Source: CAYQAJ01 sp964415245 (GTDB lineage: Bacteria; Planctomycetota; Planctomycetia; Pirellulales; Pirellulaceae). From it: a DNA stretch of 19,994 bases. Below the pieces are notes generated by a model. That model was not told the DNA's origin and ran no database searches. It was given only the letters and a program-made list of their open reading frames with translations. The DNA is taken from contig CAYQAJ010000065.1 in NCBI GenBank assembly GCA_964415245.1, positions 1 to 19,994 of the forward strand, given 5' to 3'. Position numbers and translations under genes: made by a program. Of the stretch, positions 1 to 9,983 are shown one piece after another (positions within the stretch are counted from its first letter, which is position 1; every line of letters begins with the position of its first letter).

Positions 1-918
<918 letters not shown>

Positions 919-1800
919 GGCGATCAAGCGCATCAGCCGGCTCGACTTGCGGGCGCGGCACGTCGTCGAAGGGTTTCTCTCCGGTATGCACCGCAGCCCG
1001 TACTTCGGGCAGTCGGTCGAGTTCTTGCAGCACCGCGAGTACGCGATCGGCGACGACCTGCGGCACGTCGATTGGAAGGTGTGGGCGCGGCAGGACCGCT
1101 ACTACGTCAAGCAGTTCGAGGAGGACACCAATCTCCGCTGCACGCTGTTGGTCGACGTTTCCAACAGCATGGCATACGGCAGCGGCGCGATGAACAAGTA
1201 CGAATACGCCTGCACGGTGGCGAGCTGTCTGGCGTACCTGGTGCTGCGGCAGCAGGATGCGGTGGGGTGCGTGGCGTTCGACGAGCGAGTGCGGGCCAAG
1301 GTGCCGGTGCGAAGCAAGCGAAACCACATCCTGTCGGTGATCGAATCGCTGAATGTCGCGAGCCCCGCCGACAAGACCCAGATGTACCCCATCCTCCGCA
1401 ACGTAGCCGAGAGCTATCCCCGCCGCGGCATGATGGTGCTGATCTCCGATCTGCTGGCCGATACGACCGGCACGATGAAGGGGCTGCGGCTGTTGCGGCA
1501 GCGCGGGCACGACGTGTGTGTGTTCCACATCATGGACGACGACGAGCTGGACTTTCCGTTTTCCGGGCCGACGCGGTTCGAGGGGCTGGAAACGCCCGAC
1601 CATCTCAACTGCAACCCGCGGTCGCTACGGGAGGGGTATCTGGCGGCCCTCGATGAGTTTCTGGTGGAGCTGCGTCGGCAGTGCGCGGGCAACACGATCG
1701 ACTATTCCTTGATCCGCACCAGCGATCCGCTCGATGCGGCGTTGGCGACGTATTTGAGCAACCGACTGGGGATGCACCACAAGAACTGAGTTCGGGGGGC

Positions 1801-1822
1801 GGAGATGGAGTTGCAAATCTCC
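1801..1822. repeat. Small inverted repeat after the DUF58 gene
   Basis: GGAGAT (1801-1806) and ATCTCC (1817-1822) form a perfect 6-bp stem around a 10-nt loop, 12 nt after the DUF58 stop. There is no U-run, so it is not a convincing terminator. It sits directly beside the larger heptamer palindrome and may be part of the same composite element. Confidence 0.35.
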
Positions 1823-1830
1823 CGTTGGTT

Positions 1831-1897
1831 GAGTGCAGAGTGCAAAGTGCAGAGTGCAGAATCCGGCACTCTGTACTCTGCACTCTGTACTCTGCAT
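1831..1897. repeat. Heptamer tandem repeat arranged as a long palindrome (STRR-like)
   Basis: Four tandem heptamers of consensus GTGCAGA (1833-1860) are followed, after a short spacer, by four heptamers in opposite orientation (TCTGTAC/TCTGCAC, 1870-1897). Bases 1834-1860 and 1870-1896 match as an inverted repeat at 24 of 27 positions, with a 9-nt loop; two of the three differences become G-U pairs in RNA. The structure ends three bases before the GGAAG ribosome-binding site of the next gene. It resembles the heptanucleotide STRR repeats of cyanobacteria in style. A shorter relative occurs at 7174-7201. It sits inside what looks like one operon, so an effect on mRNA processing or on translation of the downstream gene is possible. 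Confidence 0.85.
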
Positions 1898-1908
1898 TTG
1901 GAAGACAA

Positions 1909-4341
1909 ATGACGAGCCTCTTTTCCCTATTCTGGCTTCCCTGGCTGGCCCTCGGGCTGGCAGCGCTACCCGTGTTGATTCACCTGATCAACATGATGCG
2001 GCACCGCCGCGTGCGGTGGGCGGCCATGGACTTTCTGCTCGCAAGCTACAAGAAGCACCGCAACTGGATTTGGCTCAAGCAGCTCCTGCTATTGCTCATG
2101 CGGATGGCTGCCTTGGTGCTGCTGCTTTTCATGCTGGCCGGCATGAGCTGCCGGGGGGATTATTGGGCCTCGTTGTTCGGCGGGCAGACCACGCACCACT
2201 ACGTGCTGCTGGACGACAGTTACTCGATGTCCGACCGCACGGGGGGCGCCAGCGCTTTCGATAACGCGAACCTGGCCGTCGCCCGCATCGGCACCGCCGC
2301 CGCGGGACAGTCCAACCAGAAGTTCACGCTGATCCGCTTTTCGCGGGCCGTGGGTTTCGAGGAGTCGGGCGCGTCGTCCGGTGCAGCGGCGCAGTCGGCG
2401 ACCGCAACACCGACGGCGACCGGGGCGGCGCCGCCAGCCGATGGAGTCGCATCCGCCAAGGCCGTCGACAACTCGCCCGGCGGACGCATCGCCGACATCA
2501 ACGCCGAGCCGGTCGATACGCGCTTTGACCTGCTGTTGGAAGAGAGGTCGCGGGGGTTCGACGTCTCCGACACGGCCGTCGGTCCGCGCGACGCGCTGGC
2601 CGTCGTGCGGCAGTTGGTGGCCGAAACGCCGAACGAGCGGGCCGTCGTCTACATCGTGTCGGATTTTCGCACCAAGCAGTGGGAGAACCCGACCGAGCTT
2701 ACCGAACTGCTCGCGTCGCTGCGGAAGTCGCACGTCGACGTGGAGTTGGTTCGCTGCGTGAAGAGCCAACATGCGAACGTGGCTATCACCAGCGTGCAGC
2801 CCGCCGACGAAACGCACGCGGCGGGCGTTCCCCTTCCGGTGAACGTGCAAGTGCGTAACAACGGCACCTCAACCCAGAGAAACGTGTCGGTGAAAGTGCG
2901 CACCAAGTTCTTCGATCCGGCCGCTGCCCAGAACGCAGCCGTCGGTGCAGAGGGTGAAACGGTCGAGCTGCCCACGCTTTTGATCGACCAGATTCGACCT
3001 GGCGAAACGGCCACCGCCCAGGTGCAGGCCTTCTTTCGCGCCGCGGGCCAGCACGTGGTCGAGGCGGAACTAGCCCACGACTCGGTGGTCGTCGACAACC
3101 GACGTTGGTGCGTCGTCGATTTGCCGGAGGCCGAACGAGCCCTCATCATCGCCGGCAGCGCGGATCAGACCGATGCCTACTTCCTGCAGGCCCTGTTCGA
3201 GCCGGAGCCACGGGCACTGACGGGAGTCCGCCCGGTGGTGGAGAACCCGGCCTACCTGCGCGATGTGCCGCCCGAGACGCTGCGTGCTTTTTCATCCGTC
3301 TATCTTCTCGACGTGCCGTCGCTCGACCGCGTGGCGATCGAGAAGCTGGAGAACTACGTCGCCGATGGTGGAGGCGTGGCCTTCTTCGGCGGACCGAACA
3401 TGGCGGTCGGCGCCACGCAATACAACGAAACACTGTACCGCGGGGGCGAGGGGCTGTTTCCGCTGCCGCTCGATCCCTTGCAGCGCGACAATCTGCTACC
3501 GGTCGATCCCGATAGCGACGTGCCCGACATCCAGGTTTCCGATCACTTTCTGTTTCAGCCGTTCCTGGGCCGGCGCAACACTCTGATCGGCACGGTGGGC
3601 GTGGAGCGTTTCGTGCAAGCGGAGCGAGCCTGGTCGCCGCGATCGGATTCGACGGTCGAAGTCGCCGCGCGGCTGCGCAACGGCGCGCCGTTTGTTGTCA
3701 CACAGAGCTTTGGATCGGGACGCGTCGCGGTCGTGCTCACCACGCTGGCGCCCGATTGGAACAACTGGGCCGGCGACCCCACGCTGGTCGTTGTGGCGTT
3801 GAAGCTGCAATCGTATCTGGCTTCCGGCTCGCGGCACGATTCGCCGCGGCTGGTTGGCTCGCCCATTGCAGTGGACCTTCCGGCTGACGAGTTCCGCCCC
3901 GAAATCACCTTCCTGGTGCCCGAAGGTCCGACGTCGACCGCCATCGAGCGGATTGCCGCGAAGTCGCTCACCGACCCGGATCGGGTAGCAACCACTCTGG
4001 GCGGCGGCCCGTCGGGCACGCCCGGCGAAACCAACCGAGCGGGTGTCTACGAGGCGTTGCTCACCGCCACGGGCGGCGAGCGGTCGGCACAGCGCTACGC
4101 GCTCAATGTCGACCCGGCCGAGGGCGATCTGACGCTGGCCGATTCCCAGCGGCTGGTGGCACGGCTGCAGGCGGCACGACCCCGATTCCTTTACTGGGAC
4201 GAGTTCCGGCCCGATCCGGCCGTGCAGTCGGCCTTTTCGTGGAGCCGGTACGTTTTGTACGCGATGATCGGTCTGCTGTTGTGCGAGCAAGCTCTCGCGT
4301 ACTCGGCCAGTTACCATACCGTGCGAGGAGCCACGCGGTGA
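1909..4341 (+). CDS. BatA-like membrane protein: double-TM anchor, VWA domain, C-terminal TM
   Basis: 810 residues from the ATG at 1909, which has GGAAG five bases upstream. The frame stays open further 5', but that stretch runs through the heptamer repeat and into DUF58 and is not coding. The N-terminus is the BatA-type double anchor: TM at about 8-28, the basic RHRRVRWAAMDFLL loop, TM at about 58-80. A VWA domain follows with an intact DxSxS site (DDSYS, D102/S104/S106). It carries an Ala/Thr/Pro-rich insertion near residues 155-185 and the strand AVVYIVSDFR near residue 245. Next come an Ig-like stretch (about 300-390) and a glutamine-amidotransferase-like region (VYLLDVPSLDR, GGGVAFFGGP) with no catalytic Cys. 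A final TM lies at about 781-797. Most of the protein should face the periplasm. The stop overlaps the start of the next gene. Proteins of this design work with MoxR/DUF58 in Bat-type systems. Confidence 0.9.
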   Translation: MTSLFSLFWLPWLALGLAALPVLIHLINMMRHRRVRWAAMDFLLASYKKHRNWIWLKQLLLLLMRMAALVLLLFMLAGMSCRGDYWASLFGGQTTHHYVLLDDSYSMSDRTGGASAFDNANLAVARIGTAAAGQSNQKFTLIRFSRAVGFEESGASSGAAAQSATATPTATGAAPPADGVASAKAVDNSPGGRIADINAEPVDTRFDLLLEERSRGFDVSDTAVGPRDALAVVRQLVAETPNERAVVYIVSDFRTKQWENPTELTELLASLRKSHVDVELVRCVKSQHANVAITSVQPADETHAAGVPLPVNVQVRNNGTSTQRNVSVKVRTKFFDPAAAQNAAVGAEGETVELPTLLIDQIRPGETATAQVQAFFRAAGQHVVEAELAHDSVVVDNRRWCVVDLPEAERALIIAGSADQTDAYFLQALFEPEPRALTGVRPVVENPAYLRDVPPETLRAFSSVYLLDVPSLDRVAIEKLENYVADGGGVAFFGGPNMAVGATQYNETLYRGGEGLFPLPLDPLQRDNLLPVDPDSDVPDIQVSDHFLFQPFLGRRNTLIGTVGVERFVQAERAWSPRSDSTVEVAARLRNGAPFVVTQSFGSGRVAVVLTTLAPDWNNWAGDPTLVVVALKLQSYLASGSRHDSPRLVGSPIAVDLPADEFRPEITFLVPEGPTSTAIERIAAKSLTDPDRVATTLGGGPSGTPGETNRAGVYEALLTATGGERSAQRYALNVDPAEGDLTLADSQRLVARLQAARPRFLYWDEFRPDPAVQSAFSWSRYVLYAMIGLLLCEQALAYSASYHTVRGATR
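4324..4329 (+). promoter_or_regulatory. Ribosome-binding site deciding a GTG start
   Basis: GAGGAG lies 8 nt upstream of the GTG at 4338. It selects this start over upstream in-frame codons that would lie inside the preceding gene. Confidence 0.75.
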
Positions 4342-7166
4342 ACGCGGACCTGCTGGCCCAAATATCGAGCCAGACGTATTACGAGGTCGAGCAGCTTGGC
4401 TCGCTCGTTCACTGGTGGCAGTGGCTGCTGCTGGCGGCGATCGTTGTGGCCGTGCTGGCCGTGGTAGCGGCCATGTACTGGTACGACAGCGTCGAGCTGC
4501 CGCGTGGCGTGGCGGCCACGCTCATGGTATTGCGCGTGCTGGCGTTCGTGGGGCTGCTGGTCTTCTTCTTTAACATCGAGAAGCGCAGCCAGCGGAAAAT
4601 TGTCAAAAACTCCCGGGCTGCCTTGCTGTTCGACACCAGTCAGAGCATGGGGCTGCGCGATTCGGACGCCACCACGGTTACCTCCCCGCCCAATCGCATT
4701 GAGCCCGTCGCAGCCGAGCTGGCCGCGGGCCAAGTGCTCGAGCACTTGCGCGCGCGGCACGACGTGGTCGCCTACCGCTTCGATGCCATGGCTCAGCCGG
4801 CCGAAGTGGCCTCGCTTCCCAAGCGCAGCGACGAGGCGGCCGCAGTGCCGACAAGCGTCGTCGAGGAAGAGCGCCGCGCGCTGGCGGTGGGCGAGACACG
4901 CCGCATGGCCGTCGCGGCGCTGTGCGTGCTCGGCCTGTCGGTGGTCGCATTCGCGGTCTGGTTCGCCGTCGGTCGCATGAGCGGCATGCGAGCCACCGCC
5001 GCTTGGGCGCTATTCGCGGCCGAGATATCGCTCGTGGCCGCGGCGATCGTACTGGCGGTGGGCAATCTGAGGAATCCCGAGGTGTCGTGGCAAGCCGTCG
5101 TCGGCTTGCCGGAGCCTGCCCGACAGTCGCCCGATGCCGACGACGACGCGGCCAGCCCGGACGACGAAAAGCCAGCTTCACCCATCGAAGACGGAGCGGG
5201 AACGAAGGGCGAAACCAAACCGGCGCAAGACGTCGACTGGCAAGCGGAACTGCTCCCCCGCGGCGCGGAGACCCGAATCGGCGATGCGATGCGTTACCTG
5301 ATCAATCGCGAGCGCGGCGGCCCCATCGCGGGGATTGTCGTCTTCACCGACGGATGCAACAACGCCGGCACCGACCCGGCCGCCGTCGCCTTGATCGCCC
5401 GCGACGCGCACATTCCGATCTATGCCGTGGGGCTAGGTTCCAATCGCCGCCCCACCAACGTGCGGGTGGTCGACGTCGAGGCGCCGCCCCGCGTCTACCC
5501 GGGAGACGAGTTCTCGCTGGTGGGACTGTTGCGGGCCGATGGCTTGCAAGGTCAAACGGTCAAGGTCGAGCTGTATTCGGCCCCTTCGGCGGGCCCGGGC
5601 ACCTCGCCGGAAGACTCGTTCGAGCAGGAGACCAGCGTGGCCTTGCCCGAGGACGGCAAGGAAGTGTCGGTCCGCTTCGAGCTGACGCCGGACGAGCAAG
5701 GTCGCCGCGTGTACAAGCTCCGTGTGTCGCCGCCGCCGCGCGATCACGACCCGCGCGACAATGAAAAGACGGTCACGGTCGACGTGGTCGAGCGAAAGAA
5801 TCACGTGCTGCTGTTGGCCGGCGGTCCCATGCGCGACTATCAGTTCCTGCGGAACCAGTTGTTCCGCGATCGCGACACCACCGTCGACGTGCTACTGCAA
5901 ACCGGCGCGCCGGGCATGTCGCAGGAGGCCGACGAGCTGCTGTATGAGTTCCCGCAAACAGCCGACGAGCTGTTCGACTACGATTGCATCGTGGCGTTCG
6001 ACCCCGACTGGGAACAGCTCGACGAAGTGCAGGTCGATCTGCTCGAGCGATGGATTGGCGAGAAGGCGGGGGGAATGGTCGTGATTGCCGGACCAGTCTA
6101 TATGGCCGAGTGGACCAGCCTGCCTCGCGATGACCGTCGCATGAACGTGATCCGCGCGCTGTACCCGGTCGTGCTGTTCCAGCGCGGTACGGTGTCGCTA
6201 CAGGTGACCCGCCAAAGCTCCGATACGGCCTGGCCGCTCGAGTTCACGCGCGACGGCCTGGAGTCGGAGTTCCTGTGGCTCGAGGAGTCGGCGGCCGATA
6301 GCGAGCAGGCCTGGGCGCGGTTCCCCGGCGTGTACGGCTACTTCCCGGTGAAGGAGCCCAAGCCGGGGGCACGCGTGCTGGCCCAGTTCTCCGATCCCGA
6401 AGCGTCGATCGACGACGATCTGCCCGTCTATCTGGCGACGCAGTACTACGGGGCGGGGCGGGTGGTGTTTCAGGCCAGTGGCGAGATGTGGCGACTGCGC
6501 GGCCTCGACGAGCGGTATTTCGAACAGTACTACACGAAACTCATCCGCTGGGCCTCGCAAGGGCGGCTGTTGCGCGACTCCAGCCGCGGCGTGCTCCTGG
6601 TCGACAAGGAGCGCTGCCTGTTGGGGGATCAAATCTCGGTACGCGGCACGCTCTACGACGCGCAGCACCGCCCGCTCGATGTCGACGAGGTGTCGACGAT
6701 GCTGCTGCGTCCCGACGGAACCCGCACCAATCTTGCCCTGCGGCGCATCGAGGAAGGGGCTCGCGAGGGAACCTATGCGGCCCAATTCACCGTCCTACAG
6801 GAAGGGGACTACCGCGTCGAGTTGAAGGTGCCCGAAAGCAGCGAAGACGAGTTGCTCACGGCCGAAGTGCGCGTGCGGCTGCCCGACATTGAGGTGGAGC
6901 GCCCCGAGCGCAACGACGCGCTTTTGCAAACGATCGCCACCACGAGCGGCGGCGTGTACTACGTGGGACTCGATGCGGCGGTGGGGCGCGGCGGAGGAGA
7001 TGCGCTCCCCTTGGTCAATCAGTTGGAACCGCAGGATCAGGAGACGTACTTACAGGGAACGCCCGACCGGACGTTCAAGCGGCTGCTCATGGCGTGGCTG
7101 CTAGGTTTGACGTGCGGGGTGCTGTGCTTGGAGTGGCTGACGCGGCGGCTCAATAAGCTGGCGTGA
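4338..7166 (+). CDS. Large membrane VWA protein with GATase1-like domain; VWA split by a TM hairpin
   Basis: 942 residues from the GTG at 4338, which overlaps the previous stop as GTGA. Two N-terminal TM helices (about 26-48 and 57-78) precede a VWA domain. Its metal-site residues are present but spread out: DTSQS (D99), the Thr in ETRIGDAM (T312) and the Asp in FTDG (D338). Between the first and second parts sits an insertion with two more hydrophobic helices (about 189-212 and 219-242) and an acidic linker. A beta-sandwich region follows (about 370-480). Then comes a class I glutamine-amidotransferase-like region starting NHVLLLAGGPMRDYQFL (about 488). In GGMVVIAGPVYM no nucleophile Cys is present, so it should be non-catalytic. 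A carboxypeptidase-like beta domain and a C-terminal TM (about 915-937) finish it. It pairs with the BatA-like gene as a second VWA subunit of the MoxR-linked complex. Confidence 0.9.
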   Translation: MNADLLAQISSQTYYEVEQLGSLVHWWQWLLLAAIVVAVLAVVAAMYWYDSVELPRGVAATLMVLRVLAFVGLLVFFFNIEKRSQRKIVKNSRAALLFDTSQSMGLRDSDATTVTSPPNRIEPVAAELAAGQVLEHLRARHDVVAYRFDAMAQPAEVASLPKRSDEAAAVPTSVVEEERRALAVGETRRMAVAALCVLGLSVVAFAVWFAVGRMSGMRATAAWALFAAEISLVAAAIVLAVGNLRNPEVSWQAVVGLPEPARQSPDADDDAASPDDEKPASPIEDGAGTKGETKPAQDVDWQAELLPRGAETRIGDAMRYLINRERGGPIAGIVVFTDGCNNAGTDPAAVALIARDAHIPIYAVGLGSNRRPTNVRVVDVEAPPRVYPGDEFSLVGLLRADGLQGQTVKVELYSAPSAGPGTSPEDSFEQETSVALPEDGKEVSVRFELTPDEQGRRVYKLRVSPPPRDHDPRDNEKTVTVDVVERKNHVLLLAGGPMRDYQFLRNQLFRDRDTTVDVLLQTGAPGMSQEADELLYEFPQTADELFDYDCIVAFDPDWEQLDEVQVDLLERWIGEKAGGMVVIAGPVYMAEWTSLPRDDRRMNVIRALYPVVLFQRGTVSLQVTRQSSDTAWPLEFTRDGLESEFLWLEESAADSEQAWARFPGVYGYFPVKEPKPGARVLAQFSDPEASIDDDLPVYLATQYYGAGRVVFQASGEMWRLRGLDERYFEQYYTKLIRWASQGRLLRDSSRGVLLVDKERCLLGDQISVRGTLYDAQHRPLDVDEVSTMLLRPDGTRTNLALRRIEEGAREGTYAAQFTVLQEGDYRVELKVPESSEDELLTAEVRVRLPDIEVERPERNDALLQTIATTSGGVYYVGLDAAVGRGGGDALPLVNQLEPQDQETYLQGTPDRTFKRLLMAWLLGLTCGVLCLEWLTRRLNKLA

Positions 7167-7173
7167 TTACGAA

Positions 7174-7201
7174 ATGCAGAATGAAGAGTGCAGAATATAG
7201 A
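7174..7201. repeat. Four-unit heptamer array related to the one at 1831
   Basis: The units ATGCAGA, ATGAAGA, GTGCAGA and ATATAGA follow one another without a break (7174-7201), starting 8 nt after the VWA stop. The period and consensus match the (GTGCAGA)n arm at 1833-1860. Unlike that element it has no inverted partner. It looks like a degenerate member of the same dispersed family. Confidence 0.7.
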
Positions 7202-7207
7202 ACGGTC

Positions 7208-7285
7208 GGGGACTGGCTCGTTTTGCGACGCCGAGTGGCGCTTTCGAGGTCTGGAGTAGGAGAGGAGCAAAATGTGCCTGTCCCC
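7208..7285. repeat. REP-like imperfect inverted repeat
   Basis: The 19-nt arms at 7208-7226 (GGGGACTGGCTCGTTTTGC) and 7267-7285 (GCAAAATGTGCCTGTCCCC) are inverted copies matching at 16 of 19 positions, separated by 40 nt. Within the spacer, 7244-7259 matches 12159-12174 at 15 of 16 positions. No transposase gene and no target-site duplication are visible. The form suits a REP-type or small MITE-type element at the end of the first transcription unit. It could also serve as a transcript-end hairpin, although it has no U-run. Confidence 0.65.
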
Positions 7286-7346
7286 TTCTCCGAGACCGCT
7301 GTGCCTTCGAGAGTGGGATCGAGAGGCAAAACGGGGGCCAATTCGC

Positions 7347-7376
7347 TTGGACGCCCTGAGCGGCAAGCGGTATAAT
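7347..7376 (+). promoter_or_regulatory. Sigma70-like promoter for the second gene group
   Basis: A perfect -10 hexamer TATAAT lies at 7371-7376. An 18-nt spacer separates it from a weak -35 TTGGAC (7347-7352, matching only in TTG). In sequence this GC-rich a perfect -10 is unlikely by chance. It lies in the only long gap of the first half of the window. Transcription would start near 7383, giving a leader of about 70 nt before the ATG at 7453. Confidence 0.6.
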
Positions 7377-7452
7377 CTGCTGGCGGGATTGGATTTCCGC
7401 CGATTGTCGGCGTTGCCTGGGGAGCGCCGGCGACGATAAGTAAGTTGAGACT

Positions 7453-9915
7453 ATGACTGCCGACATCCACCAGCCACAATTCGCGGGGCAATTGCGCTCG
7501 CTGCTGTCGGGCCTGCGGATGCGCATCCGCGCTTACGTCTGGCTCCAGGGGATTTGTCTAGTCCTGGCCTGGTTGGGTGTCACGTTCTTCCTCTTTCTGG
7601 GGGTCGAGTGGTTCCTTCTGCGGGTCGGGGTGGGCGAGCTGCCCACGCTTCCTCGCCTCCTGTATTTGGCCGTCGTCGTCGCGGGAACGGTCTGGATCGG
7701 CTACCGCTGGATTGCACGCCGCGCGTTCGTCCGTCTGCCGCACAAGAGCATGGCCGTGCTCATCGAGCGCCGCTTTGGCGCGTTTCACGACAGCCTGGTG
7801 ACGACCGTCGAAATGGGCGAGCGACCCGACCATGCGTCGTCGTTCAACCCCAACATGCTCGCGCAAGCCGGCCAGCAGGCGGTCGCAAACGCACCGCAAG
7901 TCCGATTGCGTGAGGTATTCCGATTCGGTCCGCTGGCCCGCGGCGTTGTTGGGGCGTTGGCGGTCGTAGCGGCGGTTGCGGCGCTGGCGGCATGGCAGCC
8001 CGAGGCGCTCGCTCTTGCGGCGCGCCGGCTGTACCTGCTCGATAGTGCCATGTGGCCGCGTCACGCGCGGATCGAAATGGTGGGCATCGAGGTAAGCCGC
8101 TCGGCCTTGGCCGACGAATTGGCTGAACCGCCGCGCCAGGTCGAGTTTCGCGACGCAACGGTCAAGGTCGCCAAGGGGTCGAGCGTAACGCTGCAAGTAC
8201 GGGCCGACGCAGCGTGGCCCATCGTGCCGCAGACGTGTACCGTCTCGTACCGCACCGACGACGGCGTGCGCGGCCGCTCCGACATGAAGCGGCTGGGAAG
8301 CGAGCGGGAAGGCTTCCAGCATTACTCCTACGACGGCAAGCCCTTTCGCGGCGTGCTGTCGGACGTTCAGTTCGACGTGCTGGGATACGACCACCGCTTG
8401 CGCGGTTACCGAATCGAGGTCGTCGACAGTCCCGCCGTCGGCATCGTCGAGCTCCAGTGCGACTTCCCTTCCTACCTCGCCGACGTAGAGTCGGGTTCCT
8501 GGCTGCCGCGAACGATCGAGCTGACTTCGTCCACGTCGCTGCCACGCGGAACGAGAATTCAGGTGCTGGCCCAGACCAACAAGGAGCTTGCCGAGGTAAC
8601 GGTCCGTGACCCGGTTTCCGGCGCCGCGTACGAAGCGACGATTGTTACGCCGGACGATGAAACGCCGCCGGGTTTCGGCTTCACGATTGAGTCGCTCGAC
8701 GAGAGCCTGGCCTTGCAAATCACCCTCCGCGACACCGACGACGTCGAGAGCGAGCGGCCGTACAAGCTGTTTCTCGGGGCCGTGGGCGACGAGCCGCCGC
8801 GAGTCGATGCGGCGCTACGCGGCATCGGCACGGCGATCACGCCCAACGTGCGGATTCCCGCCTCCGGACGTATTACCGACGACTACCGGGTGGCATCGGC
8901 GTGGTTCGAGGTGCAAGCGGCCGAAGAGCCGCCGCGGCAATTCGCCTTCGACGTGGGCGCCGACGGCACATTCGACGCGGCGGTCGACTTTCGCGGCCTT
9001 CGCGCCAACGGCGAGAACCCGCTATCGCTCGCCGAGGGGCAGAAGCTGGTGCTTACGCTGGTCGCCCACGACCGCTGCGATCTGGACGGGGCGCCGAACG
9101 AGGGGCGCGGTGACACCTTCACGCTCGACGTGGTTTCCAGCGAGCAGTTGCTCGCCATGCTGGAAGCGCGGGAAGCCGGGCTGCGGCGGCGGTTCGAGCA
9201 GATCGTTCAGGAAATAACCGAAGCCCGCGATTCGCTGGCCCGCGTCCAACGGGAGGTGCAGGACCTTTCGACCCCCTCGGATGCGGACGAACCGGCCGAT
9301 GCGACGCCGTCCTTCGGCGACAATGCGAACGGCGTCGGCGACGCCGACCCAACGGGCGAGGGCAGTGGCGGCACGAACAGCGTAGGTCCGAGATCGGACG
9401 CAGGCCGGGAGCCCGACGACGAGCCAGTCGATCCTCAGCAAGCGGCGCTTCGGGCTCGTTCGCTGCGTTTGCTGCGCGTGCAGCAGGCGATGCTGCAAAG
9501 CCAGAAGTCATCGCAAGAGGTGCTCGGCGTGGCGGCCAACTTCGCCGACATTCGTCAGGAGCTGATCAACAACCGCGTCGACACCGAGGACCGCAAGAAC
9601 CGCCTGCAGTACGATATCGTCGATCCGCTTACGCAAGTGGGCGAAGAGGAATTCCCCGAGCTGGACCGCCTCCTCAAGGAGTTGGAGGCTGCGCTCGACG
9701 ACGCTACCGCGGCGGGTCCAGCCGCCGACGCGGCCGTGGCCCAGGCTAACAAGATCCTGACTGACCTCGACCGCGTATTACAGAGGCTGCTCAAGTTTGA
9801 GACCTACAAGGAACTGTTGGATATCGTCCGCTCGTTGATCGACGATCAGGAGAAGCTGATCGAGGAATCGAAGGTGGAGCAACGCCAGGCGGCCCGACGC
9901 CTGCTGGAAGAATAG
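7453..9915 (+). CDS. DUF4175-like membrane protein with large periplasmic domain and C-terminal coiled coil
   Basis: 820 residues from the ATG at 7453; the Shine-Dalgarno is weak. Three hydrophobic helices lie near the N-terminus (about 28-56, 68-88 and 160-180). Between the second and third is a conserved-looking stretch, LIERRFGAFHDSLVTTVEM. The middle (about 200-560) is beta-rich and Ig-like, with repeated strand-turn patterns. From about residue 564 it becomes heptad-rich and charged (EAREAGLRRRFEQIVQEI). An acidic Gly/Asp/Pro linker (about 615-660) and a second long helical region follow to the end. The overall plan recalls DUF4175 proteins, large membrane proteins found beside MoxR/VWA clusters in planctomycetes and other Gram-negative groups. 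A scaffold role in the periplasmic complex is inferred from the layout. It heads the second gene group, behind its own promoter. Confidence 0.75.
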   Translation: MTADIHQPQFAGQLRSLLSGLRMRIRAYVWLQGICLVLAWLGVTFFLFLGVEWFLLRVGVGELPTLPRLLYLAVVVAGTVWIGYRWIARRAFVRLPHKSMAVLIERRFGAFHDSLVTTVEMGERPDHASSFNPNMLAQAGQQAVANAPQVRLREVFRFGPLARGVVGALAVVAAVAALAAWQPEALALAARRLYLLDSAMWPRHARIEMVGIEVSRSALADELAEPPRQVEFRDATVKVAKGSSVTLQVRADAAWPIVPQTCTVSYRTDDGVRGRSDMKRLGSEREGFQHYSYDGKPFRGVLSDVQFDVLGYDHRLRGYRIEVVDSPAVGIVELQCDFPSYLADVESGSWLPRTIELTSSTSLPRGTRIQVLAQTNKELAEVTVRDPVSGAAYEATIVTPDDETPPGFGFTIESLDESLALQITLRDTDDVESERPYKLFLGAVGDEPPRVDAALRGIGTAITPNVRIPASGRITDDYRVASAWFEVQAAEEPPRQFAFDVGADGTFDAAVDFRGLRANGENPLSLAEGQKLVLTLVAHDRCDLDGAPNEGRGDTFTLDVVSSEQLLAMLEAREAGLRRRFEQIVQEITEARDSLARVQREVQDLSTPSDADEPADATPSFGDNANGVGDADPTGEGSGGTNSVGPRSDAGREPDDEPVDPQQAALRARSLRLLRVQQAMLQSQKSSQEVLGVAANFADIRQELINNRVDTEDRKNRLQYDIVDPLTQVGEEEFPELDRLLKELEAALDDATAAGPAADAAVAQANKILTDLDRVLQRLLKFETYKELLDIVRSLIDDQEKLIEESKVEQRQAARRLLEE

Positions 9916-9983
9916 CACTGCTGGGAACGGAAACACGAAGCGCCGGAAACCAAACGGCCGGACACGCACGGGGAGACATGCTC

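Noticed and set aside
1681..1908. N-terminal extension of the BatA-like frame
   Set aside because: It runs through the DUF58 gene and the heptamer palindrome. The ATG at 1909 has a ribosome-binding site and begins exactly at the BatA anchor.
7558..8718. 386-codon minus-strand open frame
   Set aside because: It is antisense to the DUF4175-like gene, with low-complexity composition and no domain or start signal.
9916..9983. Promoter or terminator in the 68-nt gap before the QQGEGQG gene
   Set aside because: No hexamer pair or stable hairpin stands out; only the GGGAG ribosome-binding site is convincing.
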